Counted from the stretch's first letter, positions 13,236 through 26,210 are shown. The stretch: 64,000 nucleotides of DNA from Parasponia andersonii (GCA_002914805.1 JXTB01000123.1:613670-677669), one strand, 5' to 3'. The notes: generated from the sequence alone by a model not told the origin. Made by a program: numbers and translations.

Positions 13236-15315
13236 TTACCCACTTGAGAAAAACAGTGAGCTTGATGAGCCTGAAGAAACAGTCGTTTGATATGACCTTT
13301 GCCTGAAACAATCTAACGAAATTCGAGGCGGCGACACCGCCATTGTCACCGGAGATGTCGACTGAGCTCCAGAATCCGGTGGTGACCCTACATAATCCCA
13401 CAAATTCCATAATTAATAATCAGTTTCCGACCAAAATTAAAGCATACAATATATGGATATCTTATGTAAACGAAATTCATAGCACTAACTCAATGTGTTA
13501 CACTTGTAACTCCTTTTTTAAAAAAAATAAGCTTTGGAAGTGAGTGTTACACTTTAACTAACCAAGCTTTACTATTGATTTATATTGTCTAGCTTAGAAA
13601 ATTCTATCTAATTAATTAATTTGCACCATTAAGGCTAAAATATTGAGTGGGGCTTACTTGAGACGTTATCCGAAGATGGATTTCGAGCATTTGCGGCTGA
13701 TGACGACTTTGGATTAATTTCCTGATTAACTGGCTGCTGAGTTTTTCGCCGGCGACGATTGTGATCCGCCAACCGCTTCCGGCAACTGCGTTTTCCATTG
13801 TCAAACTCGGAAAGGAGATGGAATCTGCAAGAATTATCCAAACGAAATTAAGTAAAATTAAAGCATTTATTATAATAATTATGCTATTATGGTTGAGGTT
13901 CAATGCAGTCATTATTGACTGTTTTTGACAAAACCATATGAAGCAATGGGAAAAGAAAAAAAAAATAGCAAGTACGTAAACGGAAAGTGTAATAAAAGGT
14001 TTTACGGACGCAAATGCCCTCGGGATTTCCCCGTGTACGGGAAAACCAATCATTGGAAGAATAATTCAACTACGGGGACATTGTCGTCATTCCGACAGTC
14101 CAACTATCTCCGGAATAGGAACAGCGACAGCCGCTGGCTTTTTGGAACACCTAGCTAGAGTGAAATTACCACGATATAGGGGAGGGTGTTTTTGTCATTT
14201 TATGAAAAATTGACCGACTTGTTTAAAAGCAAAACAAGCGTTTTATGAAACTAATTTTCTTTTAATTAAAAAAATAAAAGAATAATCTAAACTAAACTGA
14301 AAAAGCTTCCGAGAAAGAAGCAAATAGCACGGAATACCGTAAAAACGGAAAACGCAGGACAATTTTACGGACGGCCCATCGGGATTGTAACCCCGAAACC
14401 CAATCATTGGCAACGGTCCCCAAGGACATTTTAGACATTTTCAAATCATCATCCGTGTTGACGATGATAAGTGGGTTAGAGCGAGAGAGATTTGAGAAAA
14501 TGCGTTGGGGGAGAAGAGGATGAGGATGAGGGGCATTTCGGTGATTTCGAATCAGAACAGCACCTGCTACACTGCTGGCAGAATCGCTGAGTCAACCCGG
14601 AGGCCATGACGGTGGAAGCCTTGGAGTGGAACTCGCAGACCTTGTGGCGGCGGTGGTAGTGCTTCGCGTGGGAGAGATCGGCATTGCAGCCCTCGGCCTG
14701 GCACCTGGGCGAGTGGGCCGAGCCCGGATCAAGAGGCCTGGGCCGGCGGTACAGCCTGTTCATGAAGTCATCCTCGGAGGAGAAGTAGGTCCGGCCCCCC
14801 AAATTGAGCCCAATTCTCGAAGAGAAATCCGATTGGGCCCGGCACACCTCCTCGCTCTTCGGCACCAGCATGAACGTCCCCGATCCCCCGTGCCCACCGC
14901 CACCTCCGCCTCCACCGCCGCCAAGGACGGGATCAAGGGACAGCATCGAAGGATGGTGCGGTGGCGCGTAGGAGGACGCGCCGGGGTAGGAGCGCGGGTC
15001 GTAGAGCCCGGGTAAGTGGACGTGGTGGGTGGTGTGGATTTGGGCTTGGGAGTGGTGATGATGATTTTGGTTATGATTATGACTATGATTATGAGTGTTT
15101 GCAGTGGTTGTGCTGAAATGGTTGTGAGCGAAGCCGGAAGCGTGGGTCGGGGCCTGAGGGGCGGCGGCCAGGAGGTTGTCTTGGTGAAAGGCGGTTTGGG
15201 CGTTGGAGTAGTGGTCGAGAATGGTCTGACGGGTCGGATCGGATCCAGGTGGGTGTTCGTGCTCTTCTCCCGTGAGCATGATCGCAGAAGTGTTCCCCCA
15301 GTCGTAGTCTAACAT
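13236..15315 (-). CDS. SPL8: SBP-box transcription factor, SPL8 orthologue
   Basis: A nuclear transcription factor that binds GTAC-core sites. Arabidopsis SPL8 acts in anther, pollen-sac and reproductive development. Exons: 14564-15315, 13658-13824 and 13236-13387; joining them keeps the frame and gives 356 residues (Arabidopsis SPL8: 333). Introns are GT-AG with donors CAG|GTGCTG and CAA|GTAAGC, and acceptors TTGCAG and ATGTAG. The N-terminus MLDYDW matches the SPL8 family. It is followed by a His/Asn-rich stretch (about residues 73-100), a glycine run and the conserved [18 protein letters not shown] segment. The SBP domain spans about residues 205-278. Zinc site 1 begins CQAEGC; site 2 begins CQQC and is split by intron 1 after the Ser codon, the position typical of the family; a bipartite nuclear signal ends HNRRRRK. 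The C-terminus ends FFSSG, as in SPL8. No miR156 target was seen in the exons, as expected for SPL8. It is complete and apparently functional. Confidence 0.95.
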
Positions 15316-16010
15316 TTTCTAATTTCTTTTTTTAAAAATTAAAAAAATAAAAGTTACTTTTCTTTTCCAGGCGAGCTCTCTCAATTACGACGTCGTTCCA
15401 AACCTACAACGAAAGAAAAATAAATAAATAAATAAAGACACAATGGCTATGTGGTTCATGTTTTCTGTATAAAAAGCTGCTTAATAAGTAGTAGACTCAC
15501 CTATAATCAAGTAAAACTGGAGAGAGAGAGAGAGAGAGAATGATTTGTTAATTTAAAAGAAGGGCTTAAACTTTCCACTGACCCTATTCCATGGGACAAA
15601 TGCCTTTTATTTTAGTCTCTCTCACTTTCTCTCTCTAAAGAGAGATGTTTTCATTTTCTCTCTCTAAAAGGTGTGTTTTTTTTGTTCTGGGGATGATTTG
15701 AGGAGGAGGAGGGAAGAGAGGGAGCTGAGTTATGAGGCGGCTACTGAGAGTGAGAGAGAGAGATAATTGGTGGGTTGTAGTACTGGGAACAGTGAGGAAG
15801 GGAGGTTCATGAGAGTGTGAAATGACAAATTTGCCCACGTGATTGGCCAGACATTTTTACCCGAGAAGTGTGTGAAAGTGTGAGTGAGTGACTCCTGAGG
15901 AGTTTCCTACTTCCTAGTCCGACGACTGGTTAGGAGTGAAGAGTGAGAAGGGTCTCCTCGTCAAGTCTCTCTCTGTATCTCTGTTGCCCACGCGGTCGTG
16001 GGTATTTAAA
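15316..16010 (-). promoter_or_regulatory. SPL8: SPL8 leader and core promoter region
   Basis: Upstream of the ATG at 15315 lie a (GA)n tract at 15519-15539 and several other CT/GA-rich runs, typical of plant leaders. A TATTTAAA sequence at about 16000-16007, readable as TTTAAATA on the minus strand, is the best TATA-like candidate. It would place transcription start near 15970 and give a leader of about 650 bases. A GGGCCCC motif lies just beyond it. This is inferred from position and composition only. Confidence 0.4.
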
Positions 16011-16779
16011 ATCTGGGCCCCACTAGCTGTTTTGCCTGGTCTAGTTTCATCAACCTTGTGCAGTTAGCAGATCATGATCATCATCGTTCCCTTTTTTCTA
16101 TATTAGTTTTCCTCTTTTCTTTTTTTTTTTTTTTACCTGTTTTTTACAGTTCCATTAATTTATTATTGCTTGATCTATTTAGCAGGTTTTTTTTACTTTG
16201 AAAATGACCGTTGTAGAATAAGTATATATTATTCCAACTTCTTCTCAATAATTCTGATGCTCATCAAAGTGTAGTCTTTAGTTATATTCGCAGGGCAATT
16301 TTAACTTTGTTACATCTATAAGTATATTTATTTATGGATAACTATTGCACGTGTAACAATAATATCCATTGTTTCATTCCCTCCACTTGGGATTATTGCA
16401 ATAGAACATGAGCTAAGAAAAAATTTATAAAAACAAAAAAAATAAATAGTCAAATACTAGTTGTACTGAAAGTACGCACTTATTTCGTTTTTATTCAGAG
16501 ATTTGTAGATATTGAGACGCTGAACTTCCCTAATATGTTAGTTCTGACAGGAAAAAAAAGTATTCTGTTAATTTATTTTAAAATTAAGTTTTCAATTTTT
16601 TATTGAGTACATACAGATAAAAGAATGAGATTATTTGAGAACTTAAAATGTACAAATAAAATAACAAAGACTTAATTCTTAAAAAAAAAAATTAATAATA
16701 ATTTTTTTAATTTTTTTCCTAATAGAACTAAAATTAGAGAAGTTCAGGGGGGTTTTATTGCAAATAATTTAGTTCATAG
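16011..16779. other. Intergenic, no gene seen
   Basis: AT-rich with poly-A and poly-T tracts between the SPL8 promoter and the Copia element. It should hold distal SPL8 promoter sequence, but no specific site can be supported. Confidence 0.5.
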
Positions 16780-17114
16780 TATTATAAATAATATTGAGAG
16801 TATATAATATAAGAGTTTAAGAATACTAATGCTAAATTAAAAAAATTGATGCGAGAAAATTTTTTCTCTTATTTCTTTCACACTTCTCTTATTTATTTTC
16901 TTTTGTTCATTTTTCAAGTGAAATTGAGAAGCCTATTTATAGGCCAATACAATCAATATTAGACATATACTTAATTGCTATTTGTATAGCATCCATCTAA
17001 GAATACTTAACACACTAATTGAAAATTTTTACTTAACTTTCAATAGTTTACACATCATACATGATGTAAAAGAAATAATTTAATGAATATAGAAATAGAA
17101 AATATTTCATAACA
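16780..17114 (-). repeat. 3' LTR of the Ty1/Copia element
   Basis: Aligns along its length with 21795-22150. On the minus strand it starts TGTTATGAAATATT. Its far end reads TATTATAAAT instead of TGTTATAAAT on the plus strand, so the terminal dinucleotide has been lost by mutation. Confidence 0.85.
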
Positions 17115-17367
17115 CTCTCCGTTGGATGTCTATTATATAAAAAAAAATGTCTAGTTTAAACCTTACTATAAAAAAACCCTTGTGAGAAAAAATCCAAGTT
17201 AAGGAAAAATAGTACATAATTCTTATTTTTGTTACACTTTGAAGAATGTCTCATTAAAAACCTTAATAGAAAAACCCAGTGAGACAAAACCTTGGCTAAA
17301 GGAAAAAGAATACACGCGTAACAATCTTCCCTTTATGACTAATTCACTTGAAATTCACCGAAGATCT

Positions 17368-18790
17368 TTAAGTTGGCACATTTTTGTATACCAATGTCTT
17401 GAATATTATGGCAGAGAGTGATTTAATGAATAGATCAGCCAAGTTGTCACTAGAGCAAATTTGTTGAATATCTGTATCATCTTTCTTTTGAAGTTCATGT
17501 GTGAAGAATAATTTGGATAATATATACTTAGTTATATCGCCTTTAATATAGCCTCCTTTAAATTGAGCCATATATGCAGCATTATTCTCGTGTATCACAG
17601 TTAAAATCAGTCTAATAGAAGTTAATTTGCATGTTTCTTGAATATGTTGAATCATGGATCTTAACCATACACATTTTCAGCTTGCCTCATGAAGTGCTAT
17701 TATTTCAGAATGATTCGAGAAGATAGCAGAGATCGTTTGTTTTGTAAAATACTAGGATATTACTCTGTCACCATTAGTAAATACATAACTTATTTGAGAT
17801 CGAGTTTTATGTGGATCAGACAAGTATCATACATCTACAAAATCTATTAATTGTGATATGGATTTATTAAAATAAAATAAACCCTTATTAATTGTTCCAT
17901 TGAGATAATGAAATATTTGTTTTACTCCCTTCCAGTGTCTTTGAGTTGGAGTAAAACTATATTTTGCTAGTAAATTAACAAAAAAAAGATATATTAGACT
18001 GAGCACAATTAACAAGATACATAAGTGCTCCAATTGCACTCAGATATGGTACTTTAGGGCCAAGAATTTTTTTGTTATCTTCTTAAGGATGAAAATGATC
18101 CTTATTTACATCAAGCATTCTGACAACTATTGGGCTACACAATGGGTGATATTTGTTCATATAAAATCTTTTAAAGACTTTTTTTTTGTATAAAACAACT
18201 GATGTACAAGTATACCATTTGGTAAATACTCGATTTGGAGGCCAAGACAAAATTTTGTTTCTCCAAGAGCTTTCGTTTCAAATTCTTTTTTTAAATATTC
18301 TATTGCCTCATTAATCTCTTCATGAGTCCCGATAATATTCAAATCATCAACATATAATGCAATGATAAAAAATCCAATTCCTTAGCTCTTAATAAAGACG
18401 TATAAACAGATAGGATTATTCACATATCATTTATTCAAAAGATATTTACTAAGATGATTGTACTACATGTGTCCAAATTGCTTTAATCTATATAAGATCT
18501 TTGTAATATTATTGAACACATTTCTCGTGGTATTGTATTAAGTACTTCAGGTACTTTAAATCCGTCAGGAATTTTCATATAAACATTACTATCAAGTGAT
18601 CTATATAAATATATTATTACAATATCCATCAAATGCATTTCAAGTCCTTCAGAAGCTATTAGACTAATTAAGTATCGTAATGTTATTGCATCCATTATAG
18701 GAGAATATGTCTTCTCAAAATCTATTCCTGATCTTTGTGAGAAACCTTGTGCCACAAGTCGTGTTTTGTATCTAACGATCTCATTTTTCA
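17368..18790 (-). pseudogene. Copia pol remnant: reverse transcriptase and RNase H
   Basis: Broken frames at 18483-18791, 18157-18342, 17827-18039 and 17368-17655 carry successive Copia pol motifs. These are a start block with RLVAQGFSQRSGIDFEKTYSP (the 'palm' entry block), a KALGETKFCLGLQIE block, a YLNGTINKGLFY block, and the RNase H end with DNLADLFIKSL. They lie in three frames separated by stops. Catalytic YVDD is not preserved in any open frame. Confidence 0.85.
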
Positions 18791-18938
18791 CATTACGTTT
18801 TCATACAAAGACCTATTTATTCCCTACTGAATTCATACCTTTAGGTATTTGGACAACAGGTCCAAATACTTCTCTTTTTCTAAGAGATTTTAGTTCTTCT
18901 TAGATTACATCTTTTCATTTTTGCCAATCATTTCTACA

Positions 18939-19373
18939 TCAATATTCTTCGACGGATTTTGGTTTAAGATCCTCATTTTCATTTGTTATATCAGTAGTTA
19001 CTACATATGTAAATATATTATTAACAATAGGTTTATCGTGATTCCATTCCTTTCCTAAGCTGACATAACTTATTGAGATCTCTTTATTTTCAATATCATT
19101 AGGTACCTGAACCTCTTCTGGAGTTCTTTGTTTAGTTATGTCAACTATCCGTTTTGGCAATGCAGTTATTTCATCATGAATACTGTCATCTTCAGAATTG
19201 CCAATTTCTGTAATATATCCTATTTTCTTCTTAGGGATTTTATCTTTAGTTCCAATTGGTCTACTATGCTTCATGTATGTTTTAGACTCACATGTTATTA
19301 TTTCTAAAGATTGTTCTGTAAGAATATCAATCTTAGCTATAGCATTTACAACTGGTATATGAGATCTAGTCAC
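18939..19373 (-). pseudogene. Copia integrase C-terminal linker remnant
   Basis: A 144-residue open frame on the minus strand, directly upstream of the reverse transcriptase remnant, rich in K, E, D, I and T. It holds the SRPIGTKDKIPKKK-type basic stretch usually found between integrase and reverse transcriptase in Copia polyproteins. No catalytic integrase residues are in this frame. Confidence 0.6.
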
Positions 19374-20414
19374 TCTCTTTAAATCGGTGAATGCATCAGG
19401 TAATTGATTTGTAATATTTTGTAAATATATAATTTTCTGAACTTCTAGTTCACATTGATTAATGCAAGGATCAAAATAAGATAATAATGATACATTCTAA
19501 GAAATTTCAAGTTATTTTTCCAGTTGTTATTTTTCTCTTCCTAATAGTGGAATATGGTTTCATCAAATTGACAATTGGTAAATCATGCCTTGAAAACATC
19601 ACCTATTAAAGGGGTTTAAGATATTTGATGATCGAAGGAGACTCAAAACCAACATAAATTCTCAACCTTCTTCGAGAGCCCATCTTGGTATATTGTGGTA
19701 GAGTGATTGGTATATATACTACACAACTAAAAACTCACAGTTGAGAAATATTTGTCTCTTGACCAAAAGTTAGTTGTAGTAGAGAGTATTTTTAATAGCC
19801 TATAGGTCTAATACGAATAAAGACAGCAGGATATAATACAACATGCCCCCAAGTAAAAATAGGTAACTTTGTTCTCATTAATAAAGGTCTAGTAACTAAT
19901 TAAATGTGTTTAATAAATGATTCAATTAAACCTTCAATTATTTGTGTGTACCTGAAATTGTATTCTCGTTTACTTTTGATAATGATAATTTTATGAAATA
20001 TTTTTTATCTTTAAAGATTGTGTGTGTTGTCGTACTATCTACCAGATAAATATCTTCACCATTAATCTTCGAACTAATATTAGTGAAATCTACATTTCTG
20101 CACAAATTAAAGCAAAAGAACTATAATTATTAGATGAAAGACGTCGTAAAATACATAACTTAAGAAAAGCAATACATTATATAAACAGAAATTGAAAGTA
20201 GGATACAAGGATTACATAATCTAACGCACAACAAACTTAGATATTAATAGCCTATTATCAATTTTTCTCAATTAGATTTTCAAAGAAGTCTGAAATATCC
20301 AAATGGATAAAATCCATAAGATCATTTTGTTCAACAAAGTTCGTCTCTATATTTTTTCCTCTTTCTTTCAGTGATACTTGGTAAAAGTCAACAAAGTATT
20401 TAGGTATACGACAA

Positions 20415-20465
20415 GTACGTGATCAATGTCCTCTCATACCACATCTGTAGCAAAGATTTTTAGGA
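20415..20465 (-). pseudogene. Copia gag zinc-knuckle remnant
   Basis: The minus strand encodes a C-X2-C-X4-H-X4-C knuckle that starts CYRCGMRGH. The residue after the His is a TGA stop where related elements usually have Trp, so gag is interrupted inside the nucleic-acid-binding motif. Confidence 0.75.
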
Positions 20466-21794
20466 TTTTTAGATGGTTTATACTATGAACCTTTTCTTTT
20501 TTCTTACCTCTCCTCATTATTTCCCCACTTCTAGTGAGTTGCAGCTTTCTTGAAATTTAAAAAGTTGTTGTGATCACCACGATGCCAAGAAAAATTTCGA
20601 TCATGACCCCTGCCACGACCATGACCACGTTTATAGCCATAATTAGTAGTTGATATAGTATTACTTTAGGAAATATTGTCGAACCAGTCGGGCGAATTTC
20701 ATGGTTTTTCATTCATAGCTTATTATTTTGTTTAGTAACTAGCAAAGATGAAATCAATTCAGAATATTTTTTAAAACCACAATTTCAATATTATTGTTGT
20801 AGGACAATATTCAATACATGGAAAATAGAGTGTGTTTTTTCTAACATATCTTCGTCAGTAACCTTTTCTCTATATAATTTCAATTGAGAAGTAATTTTAA
20901 ATATTGCTGAATTATATTAGTTAACTATTTTAACTTCCTACAGATGTAGGTGCATCCAAACATAACGAGCTTTATGGAGTATCACAGTTTTCTGGTGGTC
21001 ATATCTTTCTTTTAAATTTTGCTATAGCACAGATAAATCTTATATAGTTAAATATTCAGTTTTCAATCCCTTGTGCAAATGATGCAAAAGGAAGATCATA
21101 GCTTTTGCACGATCTTAAGTGGATGCATTATTTCCTTCTTTAATTGTATTTCTAAAATTCATGGTATCGAGGTGGATTTCAGCATCAAGAATCCATGCCA
21201 AATAATTCTTACCCGAAATTTCAAGAGTAATGAATTTAAATTTTGTGAGGTTTGTCATTATGAAAACTATTATATCACAAAATATTATTCAGTAAGGAAT
21301 AAGAAACTCATAACTTTATCAATATATGGTTATAGAAAAATAAAGTACGATTACCTAATAAATTAAATTAATAATATTCAAAGACATAATTATAAACATG
21401 TATATTTTGGAGTTTTATAATTAAACATATGGATATGAAAAACTTAAAATTAATAGATTAATTGTACATACATAAGTATTGTCACAATAATAATATATGG
21501 TAAAAAAATGACGATAATTAGTATTTCCAATAACATCATATAAATTCAATGTAATATTAGAACATTAAAACTTTCAAATTGTTAGAAAGAAAATTATGGG
21601 TACTAAAATTAGAAAAAAATAAAGTATATGTAAATACACTTTTGTAGTATACAATATATATATATTTATATATATATTAAATTGCTTATGGTAGATCTTC
21701 ATCAAACTAAAAAGGATATTAATAATGCACTATAGTAACTAATAAAATTTTACCTTGGTGAGATTATAGTGGTTAGAGGCTCGTGCTAATAACA

Positions 21795-22150
21795 TGTTAT
21801 AAATAATATTAAGAGTATATAATATAAGAGCTTAAGAATACTAATGCTAAACTAAAGAAATTGATGTGAGAAAATTTATTCTCTTATTTCTTTCACATTT
21901 CTCTTATTTCTTTTCTTTTGTTTATCTTTCAAATGAAATTGAAAAGCTTATTCATAGGCCAATACAATCAATTTTAGCCATACACTTAATTGCCACTTGT
22001 ATGGTATCTATCCAAGAATACCTAACATACTAAATAAAAATTTTTACTTAACTTTCAATGGTTTACACATCACACATAATGTAAAAACAAAAAAAAAAAA
22101 AATTATTGAAATAATTTAATGGATATACAAATGACAAATATTTCATAACA
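21795..22150 (-). repeat. 5' LTR of the Ty1/Copia element
   Basis: Partner of 16780-17114. Its plus-strand ends are TGTTATAAAT and TTCATAACA, so on the minus strand it reads TG...CA correctly. It contains a small poly-A insertion near 22090 that is absent from the other LTR. Confidence 0.85.
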
Positions 22151-22270
22151 CATAATTAATTTTATTAAATTATTTCAAGTTCCGAGAACTTTTAAATTAA
22201 AAGGCCTAATTTTAATTCCTAAAGTACAGATTTTTTTAGCAGCCCAGAGATTAAGGAACAAAGTCGAAGA

Positions 22271-22336
22271 GTTTGCTAACTAATCATACAGAACTGGATA
22301 AAAGTTTGCTAACTAATCATACAGAACTGGATAAAA
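22271..22336. repeat. Exact 33-base tandem duplication
   Basis: Two adjacent identical 33-base copies starting GTTTGCTAACTAATC, at 22271 and 22304. Confidence 0.95.
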
Positions 22337-23477
22337 GGCATAAATAATTTAAGGGACTTAATTAAGCTTCAAGCAAACTAATTATAATTCCACTGTAGCT
22401 AATTTGACAAAAAATCATTCCTTTGTTTTGGACCTCGATCATGACATTTTATTCGTAATCGCCGGAACATGTTAGTGCATCTGTCTTGGAAAAATAGGCT
22501 TCTAATATTTTTTATCTACGAATATTAGTTTTACAAAAATTTAATTTTGCGGACAGTCTTAAATCATGACCTTTTTTTTCAAAAAATTTAAAAATAAATA
22601 AATAAGTAATAGAAACTAATGACTGGTTCCACCCCGTAGTAGTACCGAAAGAAATATAACGAGCCTTACCTCCGTTTTGTTTAAACGAGTCCAGTTGTCA
22701 TGTTAGATCACTTTAGGAAGAGAGAAAGCGATGCTTTAAAAATTTGTTTCGATTTCTTATGATATTTCACTCAAAGATTATCATATAACATCTTTTGCAG
22801 TACCTATAATTTTTTTAGCTACCGTTTTAGAGTAACACGATCGAATTTATTCTCCGTTTCTTCAGAAAATAATGTTCATGGTGAGAATATTATCAGATTT
22901 TTTGTTACAGAATGAAATTTGAAAATTGACATTTTTGTAAAGAAATGGAAATCTCTTCAATCACAAATTGAAACTTTATTCTTTAGTTTTGATCCTATAA
23001 GAAACGACTGAAAAGAAAAAACAGAAAAAGAAAGTTACATGTTCAAACCGGATAAAATTAATTTATAGTATTTCTTTTTTCTTATTTTGAGTGTCTTTTT
23101 TTTTTTTTGGTACACATCACTCATCCTATTTTGATATCTCAATTAATGTCCTACTATTACTAATGAATTGATAATAATTTATTTAAAATTTAAAACAAAC
23201 TATTCAATTTTTAAATATCATTTTCATCTAAATTTTTAATATGATGTGTCAATATTCATTTATTTGAGACACCAAAATTAAATAATAAATTTGACTTCAA
23301 TTATTCTTTTTAAATGAAAGTCATCCAGTAAATTATGAAAGAAAAGGTTACTTTATTGTCCGTCTACATGATATATTTTTTTAATGGCATGATATTTTTT
23401 CTTTTACATCATCTAACATTGAAAATACGTGCTACGCCTACAAATAAAGGTTTCATATATTTATTAATTATTATATA

Positions 23478-23565
23478 CAACTAAAAAGAAAAATGAACCT
23501 ACATTTTTAAATGCCTATTATATTCAACTAAAAAGAAAAATGAACCTACATTTTTAAATGCCTAT
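23478..23565. repeat. 47-base tandem duplication
   Basis: A unit starting CAACTAAAAAGAAAAATG at 23478 is repeated from 23525 with almost no change. Confidence 0.9.
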
Positions 23566-25424
23566 CTTCACCTAATAAAAATTATAAATACATAAATAAA
23601 TAAAAAAGAGGTGGGACTGGGGCTGAATTGCGATTACTAATGAGTGCTGAGTGTGTGGGAGGGGCATTATGCGAAAATAAAGTGAAAGAAGAGATGTAAA
23701 AGGGTAAAAACGTGGAAAAGACAGGAGAACAGATGATCGTATCCAAATCGTACGATGTATTATTCGGTGTCGCAAGTAGTTTGTCCATATCACTCGCCCT
23801 CAATTCCACACTCGCACCTCTCACCGTGACGAACTCTACTCGCCACAATATTGTGACACTTGTCACGACAAAAAGATTGGTCAAGATTCCGTGATTGCCC
23901 TGCAAGGTTGTTAAAACTACGGAAATACCTGAGACAGGACACGTGTAAGAGATCAAATGGAGGAGAGGGGATTTGCCGTAAAACGGAGGACGGGATTAGG
24001 AATGAAGGGGAAAGGAGGGCAGAGACCGAGCCTGATCAAAGTGAGTCAGGAGTACAGTCTGGTGGCAAATTTGGTGGGAAAAGGCTGACACGGACGTTGA
24101 CTCTATTGTACGGAATGTCCACAATTTGGTCAGAGACATTAATCTCTTTCCCTCAGTCTTATAATAAAAAATCTCATTTGTTATTAAAAAATATGAAGAA
24201 TAAAGTAGTATTATAATAATAACAACTCAGATCATGTATAGCGCGGGGGTGGAGAATTGGTGAGGTGCAAAGACTTGATAAAGTTTGTCACGTTTTCATG
24301 TATATATATATTTTAGAAGTTATTATTTGTGGCTGACAAAAGACACTAATGTGTAATTTGAGGGCTTGAAGAAGCCCTTTTTTATGACTTGGCTCAACCA
24401 CGAAGATTTGCTCCACATATTATATGATTAGCAACGAGGAGAGGCCCACTCTTTATATCATGACAACTAGATGGAGACCAACAAAAGTTTGTCGAATGAA
24501 TTCTATTTCTTTTGATATGTTTTATGGTATTGTTTGCTAGATAAAAGTGTAATAAGAGGCGACGAGCTATAAGTGCGTCATTTTAGCCATTTCCACTTTG
24601 AGCCATAGTTAGTTATGTCAAGAGATGAAGCTCGTCACTTGAGTCCCTTCAAGTCGATATATCATAGTTGGAAAATTTTGTCTAATAAATAATGCCTCCC
24701 TCGACATTTTTTTAGGCTATAGTTTGATCAGTTATAAATATTAAAGAGGGGTGACTAACTATAACAACCTTCCAACACGCCCAAATGAGTCCAATATAGC
24801 ATAAAATAATCCACTTTAATCATAATTATTTATCAAGAACTACTTGACACTAAGTTGAAGTGCCATTTAAGTTTAAAGTTTAGACAATTTTGCTAAAGTC
24901 AATGCCACGAGATTACCGCCTCCGTGGTTCTTGACTTTTATTTAATTTAGTTTTACTTTTATTTAATTTTTAGGTTTTCTTTTCTCTTTATTTTTTAATT
25001 TATGTTGATCCCCATACAGACTTATTCAACATGATTTCTAGTCCAGTGAGAGGGAGGAATGTAGTCCTTATATATCCAGCTGTTTGATTAAATAAGGAAA
25101 AGCCCAACTTCAATAAACATCAAAAGACTTTTATTTGATCCTCTTTTACTCTTTCCTTTTTGGTAAAAGGCTGTTTGGGAATCCCATTTTCACTGATTAA
25201 TGGATTCAAGGACATAATAAAGAAAGGCAGAAAGGCCAATAATTCTATATTGCGTCTTGGACAAAGCTGTGAAATTGTTGGAGAAATTTCACATTGGTAA
25301 ATGCAACGCGCTGAATTTTTTCTTTTTCTTTTTAATTTTAAAGTTACAATTGCGAAGTCACAAAGACTTTTGACATAACATGAGCATTAATTGCCACAAC
25401 TATTATATCAGACTACTCCTATAG

Positions 25425-25747
25425 ACCAAAGAGAGGAAATAAGACATTTTGTACATTGTTAGAGAACGTAGGTGAGGTACTGAGGCTCAAGCAGCAAGGA
25501 TTGCAAGGTTTGGAACCGTCCATGTTCCATAATATATGCCGGGGTTCTTCATTTTGCCGGGAAGCTATCGACTTCGGAGAATCTAATATATCTAACTGCA
25601 AGAGCAGGGGAAAGATAGGAGCCGATGATAGTTTTCAACATGGCAAAAATAACAACAAAAGATATAATGATCGATCATTTACCGTACACACAAACATTTC
25701 ACCTGAGAAAGAAATTGCCTACCTTCCTGGTTCAGTTCTTAGACGAG
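25425..25747 (+). other. Unassigned open exon-like stretch
   Basis: The plus strand is open for over 110 codons, preceded by a plausible acceptor (CTCCTATAG) and closed by a strong donor (GAG|GTAAGT at 25748). It has no good start codon and its composition is mixed, not repetitive. The minus strand over 25422-25603 is also open, after an acceptor CTCTTGCAG, and ends in a stop. I do not recognise either product and cannot decide the strand. It may be an internal exon of a gene whose other exons I cannot find, a gene remnant, or chance. Confidence 0.3.
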
Positions 25748-25839
25748 GTAAGTTTAAGTGCATTGTCACATGCTTAAAACCTATCAATCTTCTTTAACTA
25801 AGCAAAATTAAAGGGCATGTTGAAAATAAAAATTACTGG

Positions 25840-25845
<6 letters not shown>

Positions 25846-25876
<31 letters not shown>
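25846..25876. repeat. (TA)n microsatellite
   Basis: About 30 bases of TA dinucleotides. Confidence 0.9.
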
Positions 25877-25877
<1 letters not shown>

Positions 25878-26210
25878 CTTCATTTATACTGCATATTATA
25901 CGTATAACCATAACCTCAACCTCGTGGAAATCATTGGTAGAGGAGAATTGATGGAAAGAAAAGGACAAGGGTGTTACATTTGTCTTCAAGTGTACTAGAG
26001 TGCCCAGGAAACTTCCATATCGCCACTGAATACATAAAAGAACTAAATGGTCCTAAAAACTGACGCCAACCTCTCTCTGAATTAGGTGGATGTAGTGTGG
26101 GTGTGGGGGTGGGTGTGGATACAACGCAGGGAAGAAATGAGAAGCAAGAAGCCAAAAATCATATTAGCTGTGGTCCCAATACAACTCGATAAAAGTTTTA
26201 ACTCGTTAAC

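Larger units (their letters stand above)
16780..22150 (-). mobile_element. Degenerate Ty1/Copia retrotransposon
   Basis: LTRs of about 335 and 356 bases (16780-17114 and 21795-22150) flank an interior whose coding remnants are all on the minus strand. From right to left these are a gag zinc knuckle, an integrase C-terminal stretch, reverse transcriptase blocks and RNase H. This order (integrase before reverse transcriptase) defines Ty1/Copia. Flanks are CATAG and CATAA, a 4-of-5 target-site match. Just inside the 5' LTR (right side) the minus strand reads TTATTAGCACGAGCC, the usual place for the primer site. Many frameshifts and stops; it cannot be autonomous. Confidence 0.9.
22151..25424. 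other. Intergenic DNA without a supported gene
   Basis: Mostly AT-rich. A GC-richer part at about 23700-24130 has overlapping short frames on both strands, a CACGTG at 23940-23945 and several TTGAC/GTCA W-box-like words, resembling promoter sequence. No exon with splice signals or known domain was found there. Confidence 0.5.

Noticed and set aside
13616-14053. A 145-residue minus-strand frame and 60-residue neighbour across SPL8 intron 1 and exon 2
   Set aside because: They read exon 2 in another frame or read intron 1; the SBP frame with its splice sites explains the region.
14626-15312. Two plus-strand open frames (129 and 98 residues) antisense to SPL8 exon 1
   Set aside because: They are shadows of the GC-rich SPL8 coding frame; the minus strand has a recognised protein with matching splice sites.
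13236-15315. miR156 target site in the SPL gene
   Set aside because: No matching word was seen in the coding exons, and the SPL8 clade is known to lack the site.
23582-23956. A 124-residue minus-strand frame opposite to 60- and 118-residue plus frames
   Set aside because: No domain, no splice support and low-complexity tail; the region looks like non-coding GC-richer DNA.
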